Positions 29,773 through 40,069 of a DNA stretch of 64,000 nucleotides are shown here, in pieces. Source of the stretch: Calocera cornea HHB12733. Taxonomy: Eukaryota; Basidiomycota; Dacrymycetes; Dacrymycetales; Dacrymycetaceae. Location of the stretch: NCBI GenBank assembly GCA_001632435.1, contig KV424010.1:1-64000 (forward strand). Direction: 5' to 3'. Every line of letters starts with the position of its first letter. Position 1 is the first letter of the stretch. The notes under the pieces were generated by a model. The model worked only from the letters and a program-made list of their open reading frames with translations. It searched no databases and was not told where the DNA came from. Made by a program: the position numbers and the translations under genes.

Positions 29773-32370
29773 TTACACCTTGTCCTCCTGTTGACCGGCC
29801 TCTGCCAGGGGAGCAGCGTGCTCTCCCCCAGCGGAGTCGTGCGCAGCCTCCGCAACCGCAGGAGGGAGATGATGTCGGGAGAGCGGTTCCTTGTGCGTGT
29901 GCAGCGGGGCAGAGTCGTGCGGCGCCCCGCCGCCTAAGGGGGCCCGAGCTTGCCGGAGGTGCGCCTGCCTGTGCGTGTCCCTGTGCAGGTGTGGCGGTCG
30001 TTCCTGCCTTTGCTGTTCTTGCCCCTGTTCCTGTCCCTGTCCCTGTTCCTGTTCCGGCAGGGGCGTGAACGGATGGACGAGGACGGGCACGGGCTCCCCC
30101 CGGAGGCGCATCTCGTCCTGCAGGATGCCCCAGCTGTCGAGGCGATCCCTTCCGTCCTGGCCGGGCTCGTGCCTGTCCTCCTGCTCCCGCGCCCGCCGCT
30201 GCTGCAGCTTCAGGTCCTGCAGACGCATCTCGCCGACGTCGCGCAGCAGGTCGGCGGCGTTCCAGCTCCCGCCGTGCTGGTGGCGGATGGGGACCCAGAG
30301 GGAGGGGGAGAGCGGCGCGAGCGGCGGGAAGGAGGACGGCGCCGTGGCGGTGCGGGGGCGGCCGCCGGGCGCGGGGGTGGTGGACGAACGTGGGAGCGGA
30401 GGACGCGCGGGCGGGAGTGGGCGTAGGGCGGGGGGAGGATCGGGATCGGCCACCTGCAGGCGGGACGGGGCGTCCTCCTCCCGCGGCAGGCTGCCCTCAC
30501 CGGCGGCCACCCCCGCAGGCTCCCCGCGCGCACTGCCCTCCCCCGGCCCCGACCCGGCCGGGCTAGCGAGCGGAACGATGGTAGGCGGCGTGCTCGGCCC
30601 CGCCGGGCCCTCGGCGACGGCGCGCCTGGCCGCGACCCGCGGCAGGGTGAATGTGACGACGCTCCTCTCTCCCGGCTTGGCCTGGCCCTCTTCCCGCTCT
30701 CTGTGCGCGCCGGGTGCCGTGAGCTCGGGGCGCCTGCGCGCTCCTCGCGCGCCGTACCGGCCCGAGCCACCCACACACTGGCCCTGCGCTGTGAGCTCCG
30801 CGAGCGCCTGGGCGATAGTGACGACGGTGGTCTTCTCGCTGTCCTCGCCCTCCCGGCCTCCCTCCCTCCCAGCCACGCACAGCGCCGCCGACGGCCCCTC
30901 CGCCTCATCAAGCAGCTCCTGCCTCCGCCTGCTCTCCTCCCGCCTCTCCCTGGCCCGGCGGCCGATCCCCGGCCCAGCCTGCTCGACAACAAGCAGCCGG
31001 TCGCCCCTCTCCATCATCCTCACCTCCTGCTGCTGCTGTTGCGTCTTGTGCCTCTCGTCCCGCTCCGCGCGATCCAGCTCGCTCTCCCCCACCTGCACCC
31101 GCGCCCGCGCCCGCTCGTTCTCGGTCTTGCGCACCCGGGCCGGGCCCCCGCTCCCGCTCCCGCTCAACGACGCCCCTTCCAACGCATGAGCATGAGCAGG
31201 AGCATGAGCGGCAGGAGCAGGAGCACGGCTGGCCGCCCACACCCCCCCAGCGCCCTCCCCCGGCTGTGCAGACCCCCACGCACCAGCACCAGCAACAGGA
31301 CCACGCCTCCCCCCCTCGCCCGGGCTCGGGCCGTCCCACAGCCCCCTGGGCAGCACAGGGCCGAAGCACGCGAGCTGGGCGAGCGGCATCGGGATCTGGT
31401 TTGGGTTCTGGCCGGGGCCGGGGCCGCGGGATCGGGCTGCTGCTGCAGCAGCTGCGTTGGAGCCGAAGCCGGACGGCTGGGAGGGGTGCTCGGCCGAAGT
31501 GGTGACGAGCGCGGTGGACTGTGCGCTTGCGCTCGCGTCCGAGGTCGAGCCCGAGGTCGAGGGCGAGGGCGAGGGCGAGCCCTCTGCTGAGCCTAGCTCG
31601 CTGGGCGTGCGCATCCCCGTGCCAGGAAAGTACGTCCTGAACGTGGGGCTTGGCAAGCCGGGGAGGTACTGGGTGTAGCCCCTGGCGCGCCTGCGCTCCT
31701 CGCGCCGCTCTGCCCTCTCGCGGTCGCGGAGCGCGCTCGGGCCCTGGTGGTACTCCGTCTCCCTCCACTTGCGCTGGCTGCTCGGCCCGAGCGGGAGCGG
31801 GCCCGTGGTGCTCGGCGGGCCGGCGGAGGGCGTGGATGGCTTGCTGCTGCTGCTGGCGTCGCTGCCGGCCGGGCTGGCGTCGAGGGGCGGCGGCTGCTCG
31901 GCAGGGAAGGCGTGGCTCCTCGCCTGGCTGGCGGTGAGCCTGGGTTTCGGGCCGTGGCTTTGGTGGTCGTGGGCTGCGGGGAGGCGCGGGGGAGGGGGTG
32001 CTGGTGGGAGCTGGAAGCCGCGTGTGGGCTGGAGGAAGTGGAGGAGGGTGAGGGAGGGCCCGTATGCGTGAGCGTAGGGCGGGTGCTGGAACGGCACTTG
32101 GCCGTGCTGTCCCGGCTCTAGGGGCGCGGGGCCCTGTCCGTCGACGGCGGTGTTGGGGTTGTGTGGCTGTGGCTGGGAGTGGGAGTGGGAGGAGGTGGGG
32201 ATGAGCGGGGTGGAGGCTGAGCCTGGGGAGGAGGACGAGTACGAGTGGGCGCAGGGCGAGCGGGGGGACGCACGGTGCCGCGGGTAGTTGAACGCGTACG
32301 GCGGTCGCGGGGTGGAGAAGTAGTCGGCCGGCTCGTGGGCGCGGCCAGCGAGCGGCGAACCGTCGGGCAT
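29773..32370 (-). CDS. Large low-complexity hypothetical protein
   Basis: One open frame with no intron needed; from the ATG at 32370 it encodes 865 aa, and the frame stays open upstream to about 32661. No domain was recognised. The N-terminal third is Pro/Ser/His-rich. The middle has charged stretches (REERRRARGYTQYLPGLPSP, RRARERREESRRRQELLDEAE) that may be helical. The C-terminal part contains SWNAADLLRDVGEMRLQDLK, possibly a folded or coiled segment, and a Gln/Glu repeat (EQEQGQGQEQGQEQQ). Very high GC also opens long frames in other registers (519 codons at 30908-32467 on the same strand, 432 codons on the other), so frame length alone is weak evidence. I favour this frame because it is the longest and holds the few structured-looking segments. 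Confidence 0.5.
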   Translation of the reverse strand: MPDGSPLAGRAHEPADYFSTPRPPYAFNYPRHRASPRSPCAHSYSSSSPGSASTPLIPTSSHSHSQPQPHNPNTAVDGQGPAPLEPGQHGQVPFQHPPYAHAYGPSLTLLHFLQPTRGFQLPPAPPPPRLPAAHDHQSHGPKPRLTASQARSHAFPAEQPPPLDASPAGSDASSSSKPSTPSAGPPSTTGPLPLGPSSQRKWRETEYHQGPSALRDRERAERREERRRARGYTQYLPGLPSPTFRTYFPGTGMRTPSELGSAEGSPSPSPSTSGSTSDASASAQSTALVTTSAEHPSQPSGFGSNAAAAAAARSRGPGPGQNPNQIPMPLAQLACFGPVLPRGLWDGPSPGEGGRRGPVAGAGAWGSAQPGEGAGGVWAASRAPAPAAHAPAHAHALEGASLSGSGSGGPARVRKTENERARARVQVGESELDRAERDERHKTQQQQQEVRMMERGDRLLVVEQAGPGIGRRARERREESRRRQELLDEAEGPSAALCVAGREGGREGEDSEKTTVVTIAQALAELTAQGQCVGGSGRYGARGARRRPELTAPGAHREREEGQAKPGERSVVTFTLPRVAARRAVAEGPAGPSTPPTIVPLASPAGSGPGEGSARGEPAGVAAGEGSLPREEDAPSRLQVADPDPPPALRPLPPARPPLPRSSTTPAPGGRPRTATAPSSFPPLAPLSPSLWVPIRHQHGGSWNAADLLRDVGEMRLQDLKLQQRRAREQEDRHEPGQDGRDRLDSWGILQDEMRLRGEPVPVLVHPFTPLPEQEQGQGQEQGQEQQRQERPPHLHRDTHRQAHLRQARAPLGGGAPHDSAPLHTHKEPLSRHHLPPAVAEAAHDSAGGEHAAPLAEAGQQEDKV

Positions 32371-33540
32371 TGCTGCGAGGCGTGGAGGAGGAGGGTGGGA
32401 GGGGTCGAGGGGTCGAGGGGTCCGGCGAACGCGAGCAAGGCGTACCGTGCGGTACAAGTACTCCCACCCCTGCGCAATGCAGGCAGGGGGAGGGTGATAC
32501 AGGGTGCTACCAGTGCCGTTCAGGGCGGCCGCGGCCGAACTCGCAGCGCCCGGATCGCAAAGGGGGCTCGCCGGGGTCCGCGGCGGGTCGGTTCGGCGGG
32601 TCGGCTTGAGGCGGGTTGGGCCGCGGCGGAGATTCGTTGTGTACTTACACCGCTTCTTCAAGTTAACTCATTCATACTTCCTTCAACTCGTATTATGGTC
32701 GTCAACTAGTCAGGCAGCTGTCTGGGGGAATGAGCACCTAGAGCGATCCCGGGCCGCTCGCGAGCAGACTGCCTCAGAACGAGCAGGCGCGCGGTAGTAC
32801 AGTACAGCACAGTACTGTCCGCGTTTGACGAGACAGGGTCATGGCCGACAATGCACTTGTGAAAGACCACTAAAGTAAGGCGCAAGCCGGACAAGCGAGT
32901 ACAGTACACCCGACCCAGCGAACCACGGGGGCCGAACCACGGGGGAAAGGGGAGGCTACTGCTTTTATTCTTGCGTTCCGTGAGCACACCGAGGTCTTGA
33001 GGATAGGACACTGCGTTGTCTAGCGCACGAGGTCTGCTTGCAATTATTTAAGGAGGCATGTCTCCGGCCGGCCGGCCCATGCCCGCACCCGCACACATTC
33101 TCAGTGGGTGTTTGTTTGCAAGATGTGTTTAGCGGAAGGCGGCAATGCGGGATGCAGGCATGCAGGCATGCAGGCGTGTCCTTGTGCCCCGGGAGCTGGG
33201 CTGCCTGCAGCGCGTAGGGCAGACATAGCGGTTCTAGTGTAAGTAGCGCCTTCGGCACTTGCGCACAAACGGAGCTCAACTTGCGCGTGCGGGTATGTAC
33301 GACAGTACCGCTCGCACGCATCATTCACATGTGCGTGCAACGAGGGGAGGAGTATGCTCCTAGACTAAGAATGCATTTTTTTTTTCGAGTGGTGCAGATC
33401 ATCAATGTGCTTTTGGGTTGTAGTACCGAAGAAGGGAGTGTATATCAAGCCGAACCGGGTCAGATTATACTAGGGGTTGCATGCAGATTCGTAAGGCAGA
33501 CCGGGGAACAAGGGGTGCGAGAGGTGAGGGGTGGGCAAGA
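32371..33540. other. Upstream region of the hypothetical gene and repeat fragments
   Basis: Apart from the repeat at 32695-33010, this stretch has a short GCATGCAG tandem run near 33155-33175 and a T-tract near 33373. No gene is supported. Confidence 0.5.
32695..33010 (+). repeat. Diverged copy of the dispersed repeat
   Basis: It aligns by eye with 8120-8399: GCTGTCTGGGGGAATGAG, CACCTAGAGCGATCCCGGG, GAGACAGGGTCATGGC, CTTGTGAAAGACC and GGGGGAAAGGGGAG all recur in the same order. There are more differences than between the inverted-repeat arms. It shows that the family is dispersed and not confined to the 5-16 kb block. Confidence 0.75.
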
Positions 33541-34483
33541 TCACGACTCGATGAAGTTGGTGACGCTGTTCAGCCACTTGACGTACTCCTGCAGCAGCTG
33601 TGAGCGGGGCGAGGGGGAGGAGGCGTGGGAAATGGCACGCACCTTCTGCTCCTTGTACTCTGCAAAGTCCGGGATGAACGCCGCGAGCTCCTCGTTGATG
33701 CCGCGCTCCTGGATGTACTTCTCGAACTCCTCCTGGACCTGCACGTCCAGGTTGTCGAACTGCGGGCCGATGTACACGCCCCGGCGGTCCCACTCGGCCT
33801 GCGCAGTCATGTCCGTCGCGAGCTTGCTGTCGCTGTAGTACGACACCCCGTCGATGATGAAAGCGCCGCCCTCCTCCGCCGTCAGCTCGGCGACCAGCGC
33901 GCCCCCGGAAGGCTTCGTAATCGTCGCGGTGCAGCGGACCTGGTACGGGGGCGGCGGGAGCTCCTCCTCGCCCTCCTCAGGCTGGAACTGCGGCGGGTCG
34001 TTGTCGATGTCCGCGATGGAGAAGAAGACGCGGATGCTGCGCGCGTCAGCCCTGCCTGTGCATAGACTGAAAGGATGAAGCAGACGTACGACTCGGTCCC
34101 GAATGTCCGCAGGAGCTCGACATCGTCAGACCCGTCCTTCTCCTTGATCTCCCAAACACCCTCCTCCCGGAAGGCCTTGAGGAACTCGGGCTCCTGCTCC
34201 AGCGGCGCGTTCTCGGCCTCGTACTTGATCTCCTCCTTCAAGCGGGATGCAAGGGAGAGGTCGGCTGCACTGTTGTTAGCGCATGGTGGGCAGAGCGGCC
34301 AAGGCACTCACTCTCGCCGTTGGCCCTCGCCAGACGGGACGCCGAGAAGTTCCTGGCGCTCAAGGCGGCAGCGGCGCGCGTAGTAGGGACGGCAGCAGCG
34401 CGGAGGACGGTCCTGGACGCCGGGCGGACAGCGGCGGCGCGGAGGGCAGAAGCGGCAGGGCGAATAGCACGCAGAGCAGACAT
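33541..34483 (-). CDS. MAM33: Mitochondrial acidic matrix protein, MAM33/p32 family
   Basis: Four exons: 34483-34312, 34264-34090, 34036-33643 and 33588-33541, encoding 262 aa. The N-terminus (MSALRAIRPAASALRAAAV) is rich in Arg and Ala with no acidic residue for 50 positions, a typical mitochondrial presequence. The body shows the p32 pattern: LKEEIKYEAE, VELLRTFGTE joined to SIRVFFSIADID, GVSYYSDS, and the end EYVKWLNSVTNF. The protein forms an acidic trimeric ring and supports mitochondrial ribosome and respiratory function in yeast. The acceptor of intron 2 was placed at GCGCAG (34037) because it alone restores the family sequence; the acceptor of intron 3 could be nine bases earlier, adding LLQ. 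Confidence 0.92.
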
Positions 34484-35980
34484 TTTGGTGCGAGGAAAGT
34501 GCAGGGAAGGGGTGACGACGCGGGCGGCTTTGAGAAAGTGGCTCGGCGGCCTACGACTTTTAGCACGTCGACCGGAATTTTGTGAAAGTGCGGAGGCAAT
34601 TCGCGCGGAGGCGGATTTCCTGCAATGCCTGAAAAAGCCCGGCCTCGCTCTTTTCGTCTTTCTCTCTCATACCGCTCGAGTCCAATCGGTGAGTCCTCTT
34701 TCTCTTCGTTACCTGGGGATGGGTGCTTGCCCGGCTCTGCGCGATGAACACACATTCAAATCAAACTAGAGTATCTGAGAGACGTGCTACGGCCGCGCTC
34801 GATGCTTTTATATATGCTCTTCCTGATCTTTCGTACCTCACTGCGCTCTTGAATCCATATGCTGACCTCGTTCATAGATGCATTGCTCTCACTTCGATAT
34901 CTTCTGACGATGTCAGACCACTAACCCTAGCGTGTGCTGCTCGTTGGCACGGAGTAAAGCGGCGATAGGCATCATCACCTATGCCGGCTCGAGGGACGCC
35001 ATGGGTGTCGACCCTCTGGGCGTCACCCCAGCCCATATAAGGTCAGTTCTTTTCTACATTGTGCTGGGACGAGGGGCCGGCTATGATGATTTCAAGGAGT
35101 TACCGCCTGACCGCGAGATTGACGAAAACTCCACGGCTGTATTTATACTATTCTTCTGAGCCGACCCTCGTCTTGCATCCGTTGCAAGCAATTCCGTGCT
35201 AACAATTTTCACAGTGCTGCAGCTCGTCGAGCCCCATCCAGCATCAGGCACAGCATATTGTGAGTGTCTGTGTCTCAACGTTCATCTCCTCTTCTTTTAT
35301 GATGCTATCACACGACGGTCTTCGTACCAAAACTGCCGAAAGTGCCCGCCACAGCTCAATATCTCGGGCAAACCCTTCTGATCTCGTCTTTTTCATGTTA
35401 TCACGCTCGATCACACGTTCTTTGCTAACTCGATCACAAGTCCGCAGGTCCGATCACTCACTGAGCACCTCGATCGCCATGCGTCGTGAACTCGCTGTCT
35501 CAGTCCCTGGCAATTTGGATACCGAAACGGCGAGGGACGGGCCGGACCGGGATGATAATATCCGGAGGGGCCGACCTGCTATCGAGATTGTGCTTGGCCA
35601 AGGTAGAGTTGCTACGATAACTTGCGCTGCTACGTGGTAGTACTATTGCTGGCAATGAGATTATCAATTTCAATGAGGGACCGCGCGAAGATTCTGCATC
35701 AGGTGCTTTTTTCGCAGTGTTGTGTAGGGAGAAGCCGGGTGTAGAGGCATGACATCAGGCCGGCGCTGCGAGAAGAAATACCTCCGTCGCCTCGGGCCTG
35801 ACGCCACATGAATCAATCAGCCGGGGACAGGGCAGGAGCGAGTGAACGGAGGGCGGTTGCCTATGGTCACAGCGAGTTTGTCGTCACAGCATCTGCACGA
35901 GCTCTTGTTCTCCTCCCAGCACCCCCGCACGCCCACCCTTCCTGCCCTGCTCCCCCTTCCCCCCCTCTCGCCCACCAGTA
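34484..35980. other. 1.5-kb intergenic region between MAM33 and KGD2
   Basis: Divergent promoters of two mitochondrial genes must lie here. Several frames of 60-150 codons exist on both strands, but none has a recognisable motif, matched splice sites or biased composition. I call no gene. Confidence 0.5.
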
Positions 35981-37730
35981 ATGCCGCCAAAACCGCTCAT
36001 GGCCGCTGTCCTCGCAGGCGGCATGCGGAGGGCCGCGCCCCGCGCGATTAGGAGGATGCCGTACTTTGGGCTGGCGGCCGCTGCACCGGCGTCTGCTGGA
36101 GCCCGTTTCGGCAGGCTGACGAGGGCGTCGCTCCCGTATGTGCCTGTGACTAGTCGCGATATTTTAGATGCTGAATGCAGTATAGTTTCCAACATGTTGC
36201 TGGGTTCAAGACCTCGGCTGTCGCTCAGGGTACGAAAAGTGTGGTGTGGGGCGGGAACCAGGCGTGCTGATGCCATGCGCATGTAGAGATCGTCAAGGTC
36301 CCCCAGATGGCCGAGTCGCTCACCGAGGGCACCCTGAAGACATGGAGTAAGAAGGAGGGCGACCATGTTGAGCGGGACGAGGAGGTTGCTGTCATCGAGA
36401 CCGACAAGGTTCGTCCCTATGTTTTCCCGCCCCTATGTATGGTGCTCACGCAGCGCAGATCGACGTGACGGTCAACGCTCCCAAGGCCGGCACGATAAAG
36501 AAGTTGCTGGCGAACGAGGAGGACACCGTTGAGGTTGGGCAGGACCTGTTCGAGCTGGAGCCTGGTGAGGGCGAGGCGACCACTCCTGGTCGCGGTGCGT
36601 TCTTTTTGCCTGAAATAAGGAAACAAGCTGCTAACATTGTCGCAGAAGCACCTGGTGGTGGGGAGGAGGCAAAGGCGACACCTCAGCAGGAAGACCAGCC
36701 TAAGAAGCCCGATGAGAGCAAGGAGGACATTAAGGCGAAGGAAGAGCCGAAGAAGGAGGTCAAGGAGGAGAAGCCTGCCCCTCCCAAAGAGGACAAGCCC
36801 GCGCCGAAGAAGGAGGACAAGCCCGCGCCTAAGCCTGCTCCTGCCGCTGGCAAGAGGGGAGAGACCAGGGTATGCGAGCAGAAGTGCGAATTACGTTATA
36901 TGCTGATCATGGGCTAGATCAAAATGTCTCGCATGCGCCTGCGTATTGCTGAGCGCTTGAAGCAGTCACAGAACGCGGCCGCCTCGCTGACCACTTTCAA
37001 CGAGATCGACATGTCTTCTCTTATGGAGTTCCGCTCAAAGTACAAGGATGCTATCCTCAAGGAGCACGGCATCAAGCTTGGCTTCATGTCCGCTTTTGCC
37101 AAGGCGTGCACCCTGGCTCTCAAGGACTTCCCCGTGGCGAACGCGAGCATCGAGGGCGACGAGATTGTCTACCATGACTATGTCGACATGTCTATCGCTG
37201 TCGCCACGCCTAAGGGCCTTGTCACTCCCGTTGTCAGGAACGCCGACGAAATGGGCATGATCCAGATCGAGAAGGAGATTGCAGAACTCGGTAAGAGGGC
37301 TAGGGATGGCAAGCTCGGCCTGGAGGATATGGCCGGCGGTACCTTCACGATGCAAGATACCCTTCCACCAGAGTCTTACCAACTTTGACTGATTCTTGTC
37401 CAGCTCCAACGGCGGCGTTTTCGGTAGCATGTACGGCACACCCATCATCAACCTCCCGCAATCTGCGGTGCTCGGTACGTTTGCAGACCTGGTGCCTTCT
37501 GATTATGTTCTCATTCGTACACAGGCATGCACGCGATCAAGGAGCGTCCCGTGGCCATTAACGGCAAGGTCGAGATTCGCCCTATTATGATCATCGCCCT
37601 CACCTACGACCATCGTCTACTCGATGGTCGCGAGGCCGTCCAGTTCCTCGTGCGCGTTCGCGATTACCTCGAAGACCCAAGGCGCATGCTTCTGTTTGCG
37701 CCTGAAGCATCGGAGGGCCCCAAGGCGTAG
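35981..37730 (+). CDS. KGD2: Dihydrolipoyl succinyltransferase, E2 of 2-oxoglutarate dehydrogenase
   Basis: Eight exons: 35981-36135, 36186-36229, 36287-36408, 36459-36594, 36646-36869, 36918-37351, 37404-37474 and 37525-37730, encoding 463 aa. Residues 1-66 form an Arg-rich mitochondrial presequence ending FKTSAVAQ. The lipoyl domain follows ([20 protein letters not shown]), with the lipoyl-lysine expected at K107 in ETDK. A Lys/Pro/Glu linker replaces the E1/E3-binding domain, as in other fungal and animal KGD2. The catalytic domain starts [18 protein letters not shown]; the active-site motif is DHRLLDG with H425 and D429. It transfers the succinyl group to CoA in the TCA cycle. Intron 6 (37352-37403) has a GC donor (GCAAGA), required to give GGTFTISNGG. 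Confidence 0.95.
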
Positions 37731-38446
37731 AGTGTAAAGGGGCGGATAATGAGGGGAGGCCATTCCGGCTGGCGAGAACGATCCAACGGGTGGACGAAAA
37801 GGAACTTTCCAGAAGGAAGCAGTTCAATGGACGGGCGTTGAGAGAGTGGCCCATTAGCTTCTACCTACCAACCTAGTATACGATGTGCTCTACCATTTTC
37901 TTCCTGCAACATACATTTGGCTTCTTGTCACTAAGACGCCCAAACCATCTGCGGTCTCAACGTGCCAACAGCCCATGGGACAGACAACAACGGGGAGGTG
38001 GCGCAGGTTCTGGCCCTGAAAGCCAGGGGAAGCAGGTGACATGTGCCAACGATTGTCAGCGGGACGGGAGCAGTGCCTCGAGCGGGTGAGTGAATTGCGG
38101 GAGTAAGCGGAAGCGGAAGAGGGGCCAGGCGGTGCGTCTTTGGCGGTGCGGCGTAGCCCCACCTCGGAGCCGAGCGGGGATAGTCCGAGTGGGCCATATC
38201 ATGTGGCGGGGGTGCGCACGAGGGGCTGGCTCCTGGCCAGTGATTCGATCCCACTCAGCTCTCTACCCCCCAACCTCAGACATCCACCCTCCGCTCCATC
38301 CATCCTCCCTTCCCTCACCTTTCCACAACGTCCTCCCCTCCCTCCCTCCCTCTAATCCGCCCTCGACCATCCCACCCTCTCGTATCTCTATACCACCACC
38401 ATCCACCCCCGCTCATCGCCCATATCCCAGCTATCCGCTGCTAACT
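37731..38446. other. Intergenic region with pyrimidine-rich promoter
   Basis: The plus strand from about 38250 to 38440 is strongly C/T-rich, as in many fungal promoters and 5' leaders, and precedes the Edc1-like gene. No gene is seen. Confidence 0.5.
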
Positions 38447-40069
38447 ATGTCCTTTGCGCTCGTACTCGCTCCTCCACGCATGCCATCCTCCTCCCACAAC
38501 TCCGTCTTGCACACAAGCAGGCGCAAGCACATGTCGGCTTCCCCATCACCCTCTCGCACGCCACCAGCGACGGCGCATGCACCGACCACCCAGCAGCAGA
38601 CCCCTAGACCGGGCGTGATCACCCTCAACAAGCCCCTTCACGCTTACGCCCACAACGACCGTTCCAACCGCCGCGAGCACAAGTTCAAGGACAACGACAA
38701 GGACGCTCCAGTTAGTCTGCCATCCACTCCCCTTCCTCAGCAGTCCTTCGACGAGATCACTGGCAAGGAGGAGAAGAAGCGCAAGGGCCGTCACCATCGC
38801 ACGAGGAGCGCAGCGAACACCCCGGCTGCTGCTCAGTCAGCGACTCCCGCGGATGGCCCCATTTCTCCATCCACCTCTCCTCACCGTCCTACGCTGCCCC
38901 ATCTGTCGACTGAGCCTGCATCCCCGACCCAGCCGCGCAACAAGAAGGGCCCTCACAAACGTGCGAAGTCTGCCGCGCCGACCCGCGCGAGTCTGCCGCA
39001 TACACCCAACAACGGTGCATCCTCCGCTCCCGAGGATGAGCTGCCCGTCCCCGCCATCAAAGCACCCGAGCCCCTTGCTGCCAATGCGCAGGGGCTGGGC
39101 GCCGCTGCCGCTGGCTCGGCCCCTATATCGACCGCGCAGAGTCTACATGACTCGCGCTCTACTACCCCGCCCCTGCATATATCTGACAACGCCGCCCCGT
39201 TCACGCCGGCTGGCTCGACCCCTGTTGCCATCCCCTCCTCTACTCCAGCCCCTCACAATCTCTCGAAGAAGGGCCGCAACCTCCGTAACTCGATGATCCC
39301 CATGCCTGCTGGCATCAGCCTCGCATCTGGCAACAGCACTCCTGCCAAGGGCAACAAGACCGGCAGCATGCGCATTTCACGCAAGAAGAGTCAGCCATTC
39401 AAAGACGAGGCGTCTCAGCTGTCTCGCTCTGTGCCTGCTTCCCAGACGATGATGATGCATCCATCCTTCTCATCGCCCCTAGTCAACGTTACCCCTGCTC
39501 GCGACTCTCGCCCGATCAGGCAGCATCAGTCCGATTACAGGCACAAGCCTGCCCTCTCGCTTGCGTTCCCACCTGCACCCATGGCCAGCCTGCCCGGTGC
39601 CGCTTCTCTGCCGTCGACTCCGCTCCGTCAGGATGGTAGCGTCTTTCCTCAGCACGCACGTGGTGCCACGTACCCTGCCGGTGGAATGTTCCCCATCTCC
39701 ATGTCTGACTTGGAGGAGTCGTTCGCCTACTCTTCGCTCAACGAGTCGGATTCATCTGCTCCGGATATCTCTGGGGATGACATCGACGAGCAGATCGTCT
39801 TCTTCGGCCAGCGTGTCTCACCCGACCTCGACAAGGTCGATCGCGACCTCAATGTTGAGCAGGCCAAGAGGCAGAAGCAGGACACGAAGGTGAAGCTCGC
39901 GGGCAAGGAGGACCACAAGCGCACCGAGAACAAGAGGCGCGAGAAGCAGGTGAAACACGAGGAACGTGCCCTGGCGAAGGAGGCAAAGGCAGTTAAGAAG
40001 ATCGTCTACGCTGGGCCTCAGTTTTACAACTCGCCCGCGCCTGACGCTCTGCCACCTCCTACCTTCTGA
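38447..40069 (+). CDS. mRNA decapping activator, Edc1/PNRC-like
   Basis: Single exon of 540 aa from the ATG at 38447; the frame is open further upstream, but that part is low-complexity and lies in the promoter-like region. The protein is mostly disordered (Ser, Pro, Thr). Its last 20 residues, YAGPQFYNSPAPDALPPPTF, match the Edc1/Edc2/PNRC2 short motif. In that family the YAG part activates Dcp2 and the proline-rich part binds the Dcp1 EVH1 domain. A charged Lys/Glu/Arg helix (about 465-515) precedes it. An earlier block, GVITLNKPLHAY, may be a second conserved element. Role inferred: promoting 5' decapping of mRNA in the cytoplasm. The call rests on the terminal motif. Confidence 0.72.
   Translation: MSFALVLAPPRMPSSSHNSVLHTSRRKHMSASPSPSRTPPATAHAPTTQQQTPRPGVITLNKPLHAYAHNDRSNRREHKFKDNDKDAPVSLPSTPLPQQSFDEITGKEEKKRKGRHHRTRSAANTPAAAQSATPADGPISPSTSPHRPTLPHLSTEPASPTQPRNKKGPHKRAKSAAPTRASLPHTPNNGASSAPEDELPVPAIKAPEPLAANAQGLGAAAAGSAPISTAQSLHDSRSTTPPLHISDNAAPFTPAGSTPVAIPSSTPAPHNLSKKGRNLRNSMIPMPAGISLASGNSTPAKGNKTGSMRISRKKSQPFKDEASQLSRSVPASQTMMMHPSFSSPLVNVTPARDSRPIRQHQSDYRHKPALSLAFPPAPMASLPGAASLPSTPLRQDGSVFPQHARGATYPAGGMFPISMSDLEESFAYSSLNESDSSAPDISGDDIDEQIVFFGQRVSPDLDKVDRDLNVEQAKRQKQDTKVKLAGKEDHKRTENKRREKQVKHEERALAKEAKAVKKIVYAGPQFYNSPAPDALPPPTF

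Noticed and set aside
29891..31189. 432-codon plus-strand frame rich in Ser, Pro and Arg
   Set aside because: Antisense to the longer minus-strand frame; Arg/Ser/Cys-rich composition is what GC-rich antisense DNA gives.
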